DNA of 28,539 nt from an uncultured Dorea sp. (GCA_910584615.1 CAJUAM010000038.1:1-28539); one strand, 5' to 3'. Positions 14,586-22,582 are shown, counted from the stretch's first letter. Notes: a model not told the origin generated them from the letters alone. Made by a program: numbers and translations.

Positions 14586-15386
14586 ATGACAAAAGTAATT
14601 GTAATCGGCCCAAGGGGAAAGATGGGAAGACTGATTACGCAGATTGCAGCTTCCAGGGATGATATGCAGCTTATAGCAGGCGTCGCGCCAAAAGGCCGTG
14701 ATTATATAGGAAACGACCTTGGATCAGCTGCCATGATTGGCAGAGAGCTTGGTGCTCCTGTGACAGACAGCTTAGAAAGCGTTATTGACAGTTGTGACGT
14801 CATCATTGACTTTTCCACAAAGGAGATGGCAATGGACGTACTTGACCTTGCCATCGCCCATAAAAAAGCACTTGTATGTGGTACAACAGGCTTTTCTCCT
14901 GATGAAATGCAGCGTTTCCAGAAGGCTTCGGCCCATATCCCCATGCTCTATGCTGCCAACACCTCAAAACTTGTAAATATTATGAATAAGCTTTTGGAAA
15001 TGGTAGCCTCCAAAGTCGGCAATGATCTGGACATTGAGATTTTGGAAATGCATGATCAATGGAAAAAAGATGCCCCCAGCGGCACATCCAGAGAGATGGG
15101 AGAGATCATAGCTCATGCGCTGAAAAAAGACCTGTCTGATATCGCTGTATACGGACGGCAGGGAGCCTCTTCCCGTATTCCCGACACGATCGGTTACCAT
15201 TCTCTCAGAGCAGGCAATATTCCAAGCAGCCATACCGTATTCTTCGGCGGTATGGGAGAACGCCTTGAAATCACACATCATTCCTATAACTGGGAATGCT
15301 TCGCCAGAGGTGCTTGTGATTGCGCCGTATATCTTGATGGAAAGAAACCGGGATTTTATACTATTAAAAATGTACTGAATTTGTAA
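14586..15386 (+). CDS. dapB: 4-hydroxy-tetrahydrodipicolinate reductase, divergent active site
   Basis: Reduces the dihydrodipicolinate-level intermediate to tetrahydrodipicolinate, the substrate of DapL (2840-4054). The 266-residue protein has a dinucleotide-binding start (IGPRGKMG, 7-14), FSTKE at 76-80, CGTTGF at 98-103, and the active-site segment EMHDQWKKDAPSGT with His156 and Lys160. GERLEITH and the C-terminal GFYTIKNVLNL are also conserved. Three places differ from the E. coli type: His160 is Asp157 here, the NFSVGV segment reads NTSKLV (125-130), and the region holding Arg240 is changed. AAAGGAG lies about 9 nt before the ATG. dapA is not adjacent, unlike many dapA-dapB pairs. Confidence 0.92.
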   Translation: MTKVIVIGPRGKMGRLITQIAASRDDMQLIAGVAPKGRDYIGNDLGSAAMIGRELGAPVTDSLESVIDSCDVIIDFSTKEMAMDVLDLAIAHKKALVCGTTGFSPDEMQRFQKASAHIPMLYAANTSKLVNIMNKLLEMVASKVGNDLDIEILEMHDQWKKDAPSGTSREMGEIIAHALKKDLSDIAVYGRQGASSRIPDTIGYHSLRAGNIPSSHTVFFGGMGERLEITHHSYNWECFARGACDCAVYLDGKKPGFYTIKNVLNL

Positions 15387-15394
15387 TAATACTA

Positions 15395-15423
15395 TTGCAT
15401 TTATAAAAAACAGATAGTATAAT
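15395..15423 (+). promoter_or_regulatory. SigA-type promoter of the YbjQ-family gene
   Basis: TTGCAT (15395-15400), 17-nt spacer and TATAAT (15418-15423). It starts 8 bp after the dapB stop, so the next gene has its own promoter. Confidence 0.8.
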
Positions 15424-15461
15424 TGTACTAATTTAATAATACAATTTTAGGAGGAACAATT

Positions 15462-15773
15462 ATGATCATAGTAAACACAGATTATATTCCGGGCAAGAAT
15501 TTCGAGATGATCGGTCTCGTACGCGGTACGATGATACAGTCCGTTCATTTTGGAAAAGATTTTATGAACGGTTTAAGAACCCTCGTCGGCGGAGAACTCA
15601 CTTCTTACACAGAGATGATGAATGAAGCAAGAGCTACCGCGACAAAGCGGATGGTAGACGATGCGCAGGCTATGGGCGCGGACGCTGTCATCAATATCCG
15701 CTATACCTCCAGTTCCGTAACGCAAGGTGCTGCTGAGGTCATGGCATACGGAACCGCCGTTAAGTTTGTGTAA
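15462..15773 (+). CDS. YbjQ/UPF0145-family protein
   Basis: A 103-residue cytosolic protein of the YbjQ family (UPF0145, sometimes labelled heavy-metal-binding). It shows the family's GLVRGTMIQSVHFGKD, the central GGELTSYTEMMNEARATA, MVDDAQAMGADAVINIRY and the closing AEVMAYGTAVKFV. Members form oligomers; their role is not established. AGGAGG lies 8 nt before the ATG. It is a single-gene unit with its own promoter and a strong terminator. Confidence 0.92.
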   Translation: MIIVNTDYIPGKNFEMIGLVRGTMIQSVHFGKDFMNGLRTLVGGELTSYTEMMNEARATATKRMVDDAQAMGADAVINIRYTSSSVTQGAAEVMAYGTAVKFV

Positions 15774-15802
15774 ATAATTTTATTGTCAGTATTTTCAAAG
15801 GC

Positions 15803-15841
15803 AAAGGGTTCCTCCTGCGTTATAGGCAGGAGAAACCCTTT
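15803..15841. terminator. Strong terminator after the YbjQ-family gene
   Basis: A 15-bp stem with one internal mismatch (15803-15818 with 15826-15841) and a 7-nt loop, followed by TTTTG. It lies between convergent genes and may also serve the 15885-16985 gene. Confidence 0.88.
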
Positions 15842-15884
15842 TGTTTACTCATTTTCTCATATATTTACAAAACCTTTGATCTTT

Positions 15885-16985
15885 CTACCAGTCAGTATAC
15901 AGATCTATCGTCCCTGACGCGCAGCCAGAGTCATAAACCTTTCCTGGTCCAAGCGATGTCTTTACTACCGTACCCTTTGGATAGTCACTGCTTGCTACGC
16001 AGATATAACCGTCCGAATCACGGATTGTTCCGTCTGACGCAACATGCCGCCCCGGAATCTTAAGGCCATGTCCCGGAAGAACCTTCTGCGAATAGTAAGT
16101 CTCCCTATGACCATTATAGTAATTTACACCCTTTTTCTTAGTAAGGACTCCTCCTCCGGAAGGCATATCATAACTGCCCTTATTTGAAGATGTCTTCTTG
16201 TCTGACGAACTCTTATCCGAACTATCGCTTTTCGCCGGCGCAGATGTCTCGGTTGTTTTATCTGACTGCTTCTTCTCCTCCGCGGCTTCCTCTTTCTTCC
16301 TTGCCTGTTCTTCCTCTTGCCTTCTGGCTTCTTCAGCTGCCTTTCTCGCTTCTTCAGCCGCCCTGCGTGCTTCTTCGGCGCGCAGCTCCTTAATACGGTT
16401 TCTAAGCGTAGCCAGATCGACTGACATAGAATCCGCTTTCGCCTTCAATTCTGACTGTCTTGTATCCAACTCTTTCTGTAACTTAACCTGTGATTCCTTC
16501 TCATCAACCAGATGCTGCTCCTGATCCGCGATATTTTTACGAAGCGTCCGAAATTCTTCCAGCTTATTACGGTCATATTCACTGACATTTTGTATAAAGT
16601 CAACCTTGTTCAGAAAATCATTCATACTTTCTGCCGAAACAAGAACTTCAAGCATGGAAATATTGTCATTCTCATACATATACTTAATACGAAGCTTCAA
16701 TTCCTCATACTGCTGCGACTCACTGTGCTTTGCTATCGCAAGCTGTTCCCGTGTCTTTTCTATTTCTCCGGTAGTCTCTTCTATCTTGTCTTCCACATCG
16801 GCAATATCATTACCAATGTCCAGTAATTCCTGATTCACATTATCCAACTCGTTTTTCAGATTTGACGACTGGTTTTCCATACTCTCAATGTCCCCTGCTT
16901 CTGCCGTAAGGTCAGAACCTGCGAAAAACAATAAGCCTGTACAGAATATACCTGCCCGTATCCATTTTTTTAACAAATATCTCAT
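15885..16985 (-). CDS. Exported coiled-coil protein with C-terminal 3D/barwin-like domain
   Basis: A 366-residue exported protein, probably acting on or at peptidoglycan. A signal peptide (1-30, ending AEA) is followed by long coiled coils (31-235). The segment YMYENDNISMLEVLVSAES to about 140 resembles the PcsB/CwlO coiled-coil region. An Ala/Glu/Arg-rich helix (203-240) and a Ser/Lys/Asp linker (241-275) lead to a C-terminal domain (287-366) with HVASDGTIRDSDGYICVA and VYDSGC...IDLYTDW. The spaced aspartates (352, 361, 365) recall the 3D/RlpA-like fold of Sps/YocH-type lytic enzymes. Enzyme activity is not shown. The ATG at 16985 is preferred: GGAGGG lies 6 nt upstream and it starts a clean signal peptide. 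Confidence 0.85.
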   Translation of the reverse strand: MRYLLKKWIRAGIFCTGLLFFAGSDLTAEAGDIESMENQSSNLKNELDNVNQELLDIGNDIADVEDKIEETTGEIEKTREQLAIAKHSESQQYEELKLRIKYMYENDNISMLEVLVSAESMNDFLNKVDFIQNVSEYDRNKLEEFRTLRKNIADQEQHLVDEKESQVKLQKELDTRQSELKAKADSMSVDLATLRNRIKELRAEEARRAAEEARKAAEEARRQEEEQARKKEEAAEEKKQSDKTTETSAPAKSDSSDKSSSDKKTSSNKGSYDMPSGGGVLTKKKGVNYYNGHRETYYSQKVLPGHGLKIPGRHVASDGTIRDSDGYICVASSDYPKGTVVKTSLGPGKVYDSGCASGTIDLYTDW

Positions 16986-17060
16986 ACTCTCCCTCCATGT
17001 GATATAATAAAATAGTACCACATTTTGTCCAATCATGCAAAACTATATTTTAATTATGCC

Positions 17061-17984
17061 TTAATTTAAGAAATTGTCAATGATCACATTCTCGGCTTCT
17101 TCTTCTGTCAGCCCCATCGTACGTAATTTAATCAGTTGTTCATCATTAATTCTTCCAATAGCCGCTTCATGAATGATAGCCGCATCCAAGTGCTTTGCAT
17201 TGATCTCCGGAATCGAGCTTACCTGTGCATGTCCCATAATAATAGAATCACACTGTACATGCGCGTGACATCCGGCATTTCCCACAGCCTTCGGATGGAA
17301 TACCTGGTTTGAACTGCCTTTCGCCACAGAACGGGATATGATCTGCGCAGAACTTCCCTCACCGTTAAGTAGCACTTCCATATTGGAAACCGCTGTCTGT
17401 TCATCATGTGTCATAAGCTTCTCCACTACATACAGCTTCGACCCTTTTCCGATAGAAATGTTCGTCTCGCGCTCTGTAAAGTCAACGCCTTTAATCTGTG
17501 CCGTATCCAGAGTAAATACCGCGTTCTCTTCCATGTAAATATTCGTAACCGGATTCAGCCGCTTCGCCCCGGTCCCTTCTCCCTCACCGTAGTGCTTTTC
17601 CTCGTACCGGACATTAGCGCCGTCCGCCACATGGAAAGAATGGATTCCATCGTGCCTGCTCTCATTACAGCCGCTGTTGTGGATACCGCAGCCCGCAATG
17701 ATCGTGACATCCGCGCCCTCAGCAATATAAAAATCATTGTACACGATATCTGTCATGCCTGATGCATCCAAAACAACCGGAATGTGTACCTGCTCGCCCT
17801 TAGTATCGCCGTCAATATACACATCTATTCCCGGTTTGTCCTCTTTTTTCTTAATTTTAATATGCTCACTGTCTCCATAACAGAGTGAAGTCCCGTTATG
17901 TCTTAAATTAAAAGCTCCGCTCTGTTTAAAGCCCTTTTCATCAATCTGCTTCAATATTTTCTGCGTAATCTCATCTAAAGTCAT
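17061..17984 (-). CDS. smsB: SufB/SufD-like Fe-S scaffold of the minimal SmsCB system
   Basis: A 307-residue protein of the SufB/SufD beta-helix family, shorter than SufB (about 470-490) and the only such gene here. Its C-terminal signature reads HVQCDSIIMGHAQVSSIPEI and AAIIHEAAIGRI...LRTMGLTEEEAENVI. Cys245 lies where SufB has its essential Cys405, and His272-Glu273 where SufB has the His-Glu pair near 433-434. So the scaffold residues normally in SufB are present in this single protein. GAGGAG lies 8 nt before the ATG. It follows smsC by 16 bp in one operon. By analogy with SMS systems, two copies would form the scaffold with two SmsC ATPases. No SufS or SufU is adjacent. Confidence 0.88.
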   Translation of the reverse strand: MTLDEITQKILKQIDEKGFKQSGAFNLRHNGTSLCYGDSEHIKIKKKEDKPGIDVYIDGDTKGEQVHIPVVLDASGMTDIVYNDFYIAEGADVTIIAGCGIHNSGCNESRHDGIHSFHVADGANVRYEEKHYGEGEGTGAKRLNPVTNIYMEENAVFTLDTAQIKGVDFTERETNISIGKGSKLYVVEKLMTHDEQTAVSNMEVLLNGEGSSAQIISRSVAKGSSNQVFHPKAVGNAGCHAHVQCDSIIMGHAQVSSIPEINAKHLDAAIIHEAAIGRINDEQLIKLRTMGLTEEEAENVIIDNFLN

Positions 17985-18000
17985 ACATCGTTCTCCTCAA

Positions 18001-18735
18001 TCATTCAACAGAAGTATCTCTCTTTAAACAGGCCAGGCTGTCTGCTGTATTTATTAATTTTGGAAGCACATCATCTGCGGCTCCGATCTGATCAATACAC
18101 CCATTCTCTATCACCATGATCCTGTCCGCCATCTGTATTATCCTCTCCTGATGGGATATAAGGATCAGGCTCTGTTCCTTCTTCTCATGAATAGACTCAA
18201 ACTGCTTCACAAGCATTGAAAAACTCCACAAGTCAATCCCGGCTTCCGGCTCATCAAAAATACAGATCTTGTGAGTCTTTGCAAGCACCGTAGCAATCTC
18301 AAGACGCTTCATCTCTCCGCCGGAAAGGGTCGCATCCACCTCTCGTGTAATGTACTCATTCGCACATAATCCCACAGCGCTCAGCATCCGGCAGCATTCA
18401 GGTTTCGTAAGCTCTCTTCCTGCCGCAAGGGATAAAAGACGGATAACTGTCATCCCCTTGAATCTTGGAGGCTGCTGAAACGCGAATCCGATCCCCGCAT
18501 TCGCCCTGTGATTAATATCATAGGACGTAATGTCCTCACCGTCTAAGATAATCTGCCCGCTGTCTGCTTCCTCAATCCCCATCAACACTTTGGCAAGAGA
18601 AGATTTTCCTCCGCCGTTAGGACCTGTGATAACAAGCATCTCGCCGTCATCTACCTGAAAGCTGATATTTTTAACAATACTTCTCTCTATACCGTTCTCA
18701 TTCACTTTGAATGTCAGATTCTTAACATCTAGCAT
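18001..18735 (-). CDS. smsC: SufC-like Fe-S assembly ATPase of the minimal SmsCB system
   Basis: A 244-residue soluble ABC ATPase that powers cluster assembly on the SufB-like partner. Walker A is GPNGGGKSS (38-46), the Q-loop is GIGFAFQQPPRFKG, the signature LSGGEMKRLEIA and Walker B ICIFDEPEAGIDLWS, with the H-loop in LILISHQERI. LSGGE-M-KR and the EPEAGID variant are typical of SufC, not of transporters, and no permease is adjacent. AAAGGAG lies about 7 nt before the ATG. A near-consensus promoter precedes it and smsB follows directly. Confidence 0.92.
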   Translation of the reverse strand: MLDVKNLTFKVNENGIERSIVKNISFQVDDGEMLVITGPNGGGKSSLAKVLMGIEEADSGQIILDGEDITSYDINHRANAGIGFAFQQPPRFKGMTVIRLLSLAAGRELTKPECCRMLSAVGLCANEYITREVDATLSGGEMKRLEIATVLAKTHKICIFDEPEAGIDLWSFSMLVKQFESIHEKKEQSLILISHQERIIQMADRIMVIENGCIDQIGAADDVLPKLINTADSLACLKRDTSVE

Positions 18736-18763
18736 AAATGCAGCTCCTTTCTAACCACACTAC

Positions 18764-18792
18764 ATTATAATCGAAACCGCTCCTTGCTGCAA
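18764..18792 (-). promoter_or_regulatory. SigA-type promoter for smsC-smsB
   Basis: On the minus strand TTGCAG (18787-18792), a 17-nt spacer and TATAAT (18764-18769) lie about 30 bp before smsC. I see no clear regulator operator. Confidence 0.75.
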
Positions 18793-18869
18793 CCTAAAAA
18801 TATACTCTTTCCAAATGTTGCATTTTCTAAAGAAAATCTTATGTCTTCGTTAACTTTCTATTATATCTA

Positions 18870-18898
18870 TTGAGACTTTGGACTAAACATAATACAAT
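18870..18898 (+). promoter_or_regulatory. Promoter of the 18927 membrane-protein gene
   Basis: TTGAGA (18870-18875), 17-nt spacer and TACAAT (18893-18898), 28 bp before the ATG. Confidence 0.65.
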
Positions 18899-18926
18899 AG
18901 AGAAACATTTTCAAGGAGGCTTATAC

Positions 18927-19640
18927 ATGAATACGAATAAAGACAAAACAAAAAATCATCCGGAAGATGTCTTCGATAACAATTTCGAAGTAATATATGA
19001 AGGCGAGCTGCCTGAACTGCCAAATGATTTAGGAAGTGATGATTATAAAGACGTTCTGTCCAATCTGTCGGAACTTGACACTACAAAGAGTCTTGGAATA
19101 GACTATTTAGAGCAGAACCGAACCAGAACTTTTTCCAATCCGCCTCATCCTAAAACCGCCCCTAAGCACTGGCGCAGAGGACAAAAAACAAAAAAAACAT
19201 CAGGCATCGCACAGCTTTGTCTCCAGACAGCAGCACTTCTTCTCATCGCTGTCATTACAGGACTTTTAGCTGCAGGTTTTTGGAAACATAACGCATCCTT
19301 TTCTAATGTTACCGCTTCTGTACTCGGTCATAATTATATTCTCGGAGCATATTACAGCACAGCCCTTTTTATCCTGCTGACAGAATGGATTGCTTTTCTC
19401 AATGTACTGCTGGGCGGCAGAGCAGGAAAATGGCATGGTATGTTTTCCTTTTTATTAATATATATTGGATCACTGCTATCCCATCAGTTTGCCCATCTGA
19501 TCCCATCCGCTCCAGTCCTGCTTCAGGGAATACGGGAGGCTTTAATAATATATGGTTCCTTAACCAAGACGCTCCTTCCATTATGCGCGGCCGGGATTGT
19601 CGTCTGCATTGTACACAAAAAACAATTAAATATCCTGTAA
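18927..19640 (+). CDS. Membrane protein of unknown function with acidic cytoplasmic N-terminus
   Basis: A 237-residue protein I do not recognise. Residues 1-65 are acidic and soluble (EVIYEGELPELPNDLGSDDY), and 70-95 are basic and Pro-rich. About four membrane segments follow at roughly 97-118, 139-162, 171-189 and 205-229, ending in a short basic tail (HKKQLNIL). The layout resembles small regulatory or YIP1-like membrane proteins, but no motif confirms this. The ATG at 18927 has AAGGAGG 8 nt upstream, and a promoter just before it excludes the longer frame. It is divergent from smsCB and convergent with the 19700-20560 gene. Confidence 0.8.
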   Translation: MNTNKDKTKNHPEDVFDNNFEVIYEGELPELPNDLGSDDYKDVLSNLSELDTTKSLGIDYLEQNRTRTFSNPPHPKTAPKHWRRGQKTKKTSGIAQLCLQTAALLLIAVITGLLAAGFWKHNASFSNVTASVLGHNYILGAYYSTALFILLTEWIAFLNVLLGGRAGKWHGMFSFLLIYIGSLLSHQFAHLIPSAPVLLQGIREALIIYGSLTKTLLPLCAAGIVVCIVHKKQLNIL

Positions 19641-19648
19641 TATATATA

Positions 19649-19694
19649 CTGCCCCGCTTTATCTCAGCATACTGTCAGCTAAAAAGCGGGGCAG
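19649..19694. terminator. Hairpin shared by two convergent genes
   Basis: CTGCCCCGCTTT (19649-19660) pairs perfectly with AAAGCGGGGCAG (19683-19694) over a 22-nt loop, and flanking AT bases extend the stem. There is little U-tract on either strand, but the position between two stop codons fits a bidirectional terminator. Confidence 0.7.
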
Positions 19695-19699
19695 ATATA

Positions 19700-20560
19700 T
19701 TATTCAACATCCTCTTCTGATTCTATCCTTGCCTTTCTCCCTCTCAGGGCTAAAAAGATAATCAGCCCGATCAGCAGCACACTTGCCGCGATCCCGGCCC
19801 CCATTATGATCCGCCAGAAAGTCCGGATACTCTCACCCTCTTCCTGAATGATCTCCATCTTAACAGTTGCGATATCCGATCCTCCATTTTCCCCCGGATC
19901 TGCCACAATATATATCTTTTCTCCCTTTTTAAGCTTAACTTCTCCTTTCAGGCTGCCGGACGGCATATTATCGACCACTTTTTTCCCCGTATCAGGTTTC
20001 ACTCCGCAAAACGCTTTATCCACGGTATCTGTATCCGTACAAAGATAAAGTGTCAGCCCATCTCCGTCATCATAATCTCTTCCGGTCCAGTCAAAAGGCA
20101 TACTTCCTGCCGCATACTCTGAATTGACACTATAAGTACCATCTTCCGGCGCTTCCCATGCGATCACACTGGATACAGCGCCCTCTTTCACATTCGGATC
20201 CATGATCCCGTTCCCATCCATACGCCACCAGCAGTCCGAAGCCAGACAGTCATAACCTTCTTCCGCGTAAGGTGCCGGCATCCACATCTCCTTATAATCA
20301 TACCACATACGGCAGGAACCCTTATCTGTCCAGATACATTCCTTTGCATTCGCGGCATCAAACTTTCCTTCTGTATTGACAGCCTCGCTGTACATAAAAT
20401 ACCAGCCGTTCGTCCCCTGTACTTTCTTTTCAGGCCCATTCGTATTTTTTTCATAACCGATCGTCCATTTTCTCTGCCATGATGCCTGTACCGGCATAAT
20501 AGACACCACACCTGTCAAAATTACAAGAGCTAACCCTGCCACCCGCTTTATATTAGTCAT
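19700..20560 (-). CDS. Unrecognised exported protein with C-terminal membrane anchor
   Basis: A 286-residue type I surface protein. A signal peptide (1-27, ending VQA-S) leads a Trp-, Tyr- and Asp-rich outer domain with cysteines at 75, 83, 105, 110, 174 and 185. One membrane segment at about 250-272 is followed by LRGRKAR and an acidic tail. Residues 135-237 (APEDGTYSV, DDGDGLTLYL, KLKKGEKIYIVADPGENGGSD) follow the pattern of jelly-roll modules often attached to carbohydrate-active proteins; this is inference. The ATG follows GACGGGGTTAAG, a modest ribosome binding site. I cannot assign a function. It may work at the cell surface in binding glycans. Confidence 0.78.
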   Translation of the reverse strand: MTNIKRVAGLALVILTGVVSIMPVQASWQRKWTIGYEKNTNGPEKKVQGTNGWYFMYSEAVNTEGKFDAANAKECIWTDKGSCRMWYDYKEMWMPAPYAEEGYDCLASDCWWRMDGNGIMDPNVKEGAVSSVIAWEAPEDGTYSVNSEYAAGSMPFDWTGRDYDDGDGLTLYLCTDTDTVDKAFCGVKPDTGKKVVDNMPSGSLKGEVKLKKGEKIYIVADPGENGGSDIATVKMEIIQEEGESIRTFWRIIMGAGIAASVLLIGLIIFLALRGRKARIESEEDVE

Positions 20561-20703
20561 CTTAACCCCGTCCTCTCATCATTTTGTTATTTTTAAACTA
20601 TGTTGTCAGAACCAACAGGTTTTTCTTTTTTTATAATAACACAAATCTATGTAAAAAGTTATCCTTTTTTATGAAATAAGACCGTTTTATCCCTCTCCGG
20701 CAA

Positions 20704-20732
20704 TTGACATTTTTCAAAAGATACTGTAAAAT
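20704..20732 (+). promoter_or_regulatory. Strong promoter of the SRP RNA
   Basis: TTGACA (20704-20709), 17-nt spacer and TAAAAT (20727-20732), placing transcription start near 20739-20741, at the RNA 5' end. Confidence 0.85.
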
Positions 20733-20739
20733 ATGAAAA

Positions 20740-21001
20740 TGTGCAGCCGGGGTGTTAGCGGTACCTTATACCTGCAATCCGCTACAGCAGGGGTGATGTT
20801 GCGCAGAGGGCTTATATTTGCAGAGCTGCCCTTGGAAAGTGGCGTTGATGTTTGGGTCTTACGCGACGGGAATCTGTGAACCGTGTCAGGTCGGGAACGA
20901 AGCAGCACTAAGCAGAACCTTCCGGGTGCCGTGAGGGTGCCTGAACTGAGTTTACTGCCAAGGTAACGTTTGTGGATATAGGTTCGAAGCGCAGCGCACA
21001 T
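20740..21001 (+). ncRNA. ffs: Signal recognition particle RNA, large Bacillus type
   Basis: About 262 nt, with pairing ends (TGTGC at 20740 with GCACA at the 3' end). The Alu domain carries the 5' loops (GCCGGGGTGTTAGC). Helix 8 lies at about 20890-20915 and reads GTCAGGTCGGGAACGAAGCAGC. The usual form is GTCAGGTCCGGAAGGAAGCAGC; here the pair closing the GGAA tetraloop is changed from C-G to G-C on both sides, so the stem is kept. The RNA binds Ffh to target membrane and secreted proteins. Exact ends are estimated from the promoter and terminal pairing. Confidence 0.93.
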
Positions 21002-21025
21002 AATAAATATGAGTTAAATCACTAT

Positions 21026-21057
21026 AAGCCGAATCTGAGATTCGGCTTAATCTTTTT
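21026..21057 (+). terminator. Intrinsic terminator of the SRP RNA, overlapping the tadA stop
   Basis: A 10-bp perfect stem (21026-21035 with 21039-21048), a 3-nt loop and a T-run at 21051-21057. The 3' arm includes the end of convergent tadA (stop at 21047-21049). Confidence 0.9.
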
Positions 21058-21532
21058 TGTCCTGTTTTTTCTTTTTACTTTCCCGCAGTTCCTTAAAAAA
21101 GGAACTCATCATCTGACTGCACTCTTCTTCTAATACTCCGATCGTAAGCTCTGCCTGATGATTAAACTCCTTCATCTGCAGCAGATTTAATACAGAACCG
21201 GCACAGCCGGCTTTCGGGTTCATACAGCCTACAACAACCCGTGTCATTCTTGACTGTACGATCGCTCCAGAGCACATCTGGCACGGTTCAAGGGTAACAT
21301 ACATCGTACACCCTTCAAGACGCCAGTCCCCGATCTTTTTGCTGGCCTTCCTGATTGCGATCAGCTCTGCATGGGCGAGCGTATTCTTATCAATCGTTCT
21401 GCGGTTATATCCCCGCCCTATGATCTTATCCTGATATACGATGACACAGCCAATCGGAGTCTCTCCGATCGCATACGCCTTTTTCGCCTGCCTGACTGCC
21501 TGCTTCATATATTTTTCATCCGTAGTCAACAT
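21047..21532 (-). CDS. tadA: tRNA-specific adenosine deaminase
   Basis: Converts adenosine 34 to inosine in the anticodon of tRNA-Arg(ACG). The 161-residue cytidine-deaminase-fold protein has zinc ligands His54 (HAE, with catalytic Glu56) and Cys84 and Cys87 (PCQMCSGAI). The early TPIGCVIV and later GCMNPKAGCAGSVLNLL are typical of TadA. CAGGAG lies about 7 nt before the ATG. It starts 15 bp after the DUF6128 gene, likely in one transcript, and converges on the SRP RNA; tadA next to the SRP RNA is common in Bacillota, although here they face each other. Confidence 0.95.
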   Translation of the reverse strand: MLTTDEKYMKQAVRQAKKAYAIGETPIGCVIVYQDKIIGRGYNRRTIDKNTLAHAELIAIRKASKKIGDWRLEGCTMYVTLEPCQMCSGAIVQSRMTRVVVGCMNPKAGCAGSVLNLLQMKEFNHQAELTIGVLEEECSQMMSSFFKELRESKKKKQDKKD

Positions 21533-21547
21533 TTTTTTGCTCCTGTT

Positions 21548-22582
21548 TTACTCCCATTTAAATGCCCGTTTTACAGGTCTGCACCAATAGCCAAATGGGT
21601 GATCCTCATTGTACTCTTCCGGACTCAGTTTCACATCAAGCCTGTCTTTCGCGATAAACTCAGCAAAACCAAAAGATCCTGCCGCTGCTGCCTCTTTTTC
21701 ATGATAGATCCCCGGTACACCCAGCATAAGCTGCTCTTGTCTTTCCATCAAGATAAGATGATGGTAATTATAATATCCGTGAAGAAGAAAATTATTATTT
21801 GCCAGACGCCACTCACACCGCGCAAGCTTGGCTAGTTCCGTACGCTGGATCTTTTTCGTCCTCCATCTCTCCTGCACTTTCGGTTTTTCCGATCCATCCA
21901 TAAAAAAGATGTCCTCGCTTCGGATTGCAGGTACCTCGCCCATGATATCATCAAAATCCCGCGGCCCTTTCGTATCCTGGAGCTCTTCTATTTCCTGCGG
22001 CTTTGTTAAATCTTCTGATTCTTCTGTATCCTGCGGCACTGTCGAGTCATTCTGTTCTGATAAAACCTGTGGTTCCTCTAAGTCTCGCAGATCTTCTTCT
22101 CCATCCTGACTATCCGTATCTTCCATAGAAACCTGTTCAATCTCTTTTGGTTCCTCAGCCTTCTGTGAAATATCCTGCCTGGTTTCTTCTGCGGCATTTG
22201 TGTTCCATATCTGCATAGCAGAGATATCCATCGGCTTCTCATCCCAAAGAGCCGCATACCGCCGTCCGTCTCGGTTTTCTAATACAAGTCCATTTATCTT
22301 TGCGTAATTTTCCGGTGTTCCTGTATCCTCTGCCGTATAACTGATACACTCATTCACAGCCGGATTAATATTATCTGCGTCCCCCTGCCATATGCCAAAA
22401 CATTTCCCTTCGCTCTCAAAAAGAAGATAAATAGCAAGACTTTTCTCACTGCCCATACGCAGTCCCTTTCCATGTATGTGAACCATACATTCATCTTCCC
22501 TTTGCTCTACCTTTACGAAGCCGACGTTACGCATACGTTTTCCCTGTCCATACTCATACAGATAACGGATAAATCGTTTCAA
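21548..22582 (-). CDS. DUF6128-type protein with acidic linker
   Basis: A 344-residue cytosolic protein without a known role. A conserved N-terminal part (about 1-125: YLYEYGQGKRMRNVGFVKVE, HGKGLRM, GLVLENRDGRRYAALWD) and a C-terminal part (about 240-344: LAKLARCEWRLANNNFLLHG, GYYNYHHLIL, FGYWCRPVKRAFKWE) are joined by a Glu/Asp/Gln-rich linker (about 130-215). I recognise the C-terminal part as the DUF6128 type seen in Lachnospiraceae, from memory. The start is a TTG at 22582 after GGAAGTGGGG; an ATG at 22534 is the alternative, but the residues between look conserved. It lies between dgt and tadA on the same strand. Confidence 0.75.
   Translation of the reverse strand: MKRFIRYLYEYGQGKRMRNVGFVKVEQREDECMVHIHGKGLRMGSEKSLAIYLLFESEGKCFGIWQGDADNINPAVNECISYTAEDTGTPENYAKINGLVLENRDGRRYAALWDEKPMDISAMQIWNTNAAEETRQDISQKAEEPKEIEQVSMEDTDSQDGEEDLRDLEEPQVLSEQNDSTVPQDTEESEDLTKPQEIEELQDTKGPRDFDDIMGEVPAIRSEDIFFMDGSEKPKVQERWRTKKIQRTELAKLARCEWRLANNNFLLHGYYNYHHLILMERQEQLMLGVPGIYHEKEAAAAGSFGFAEFIAKDRLDVKLSPEEYNEDHPFGYWCRPVKRAFKWE

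Noticed and set aside
16250..16400. Repetitive Ala/Glu/Arg codons in the coiled-coil gene as a DNA repeat element
   Set aside because: The repetition follows the EEARRAAEEARKAAEEAR helix of the protein; it is coding repetition, not a mobile or CRISPR repeat.
20645..20680. Small A/T hairpin (AAAAAG ... CTTTTT) upstream of the SRP RNA
   Set aside because: Short, AT-only arms with no gene end nearby; likely chance in AT-rich spacer.
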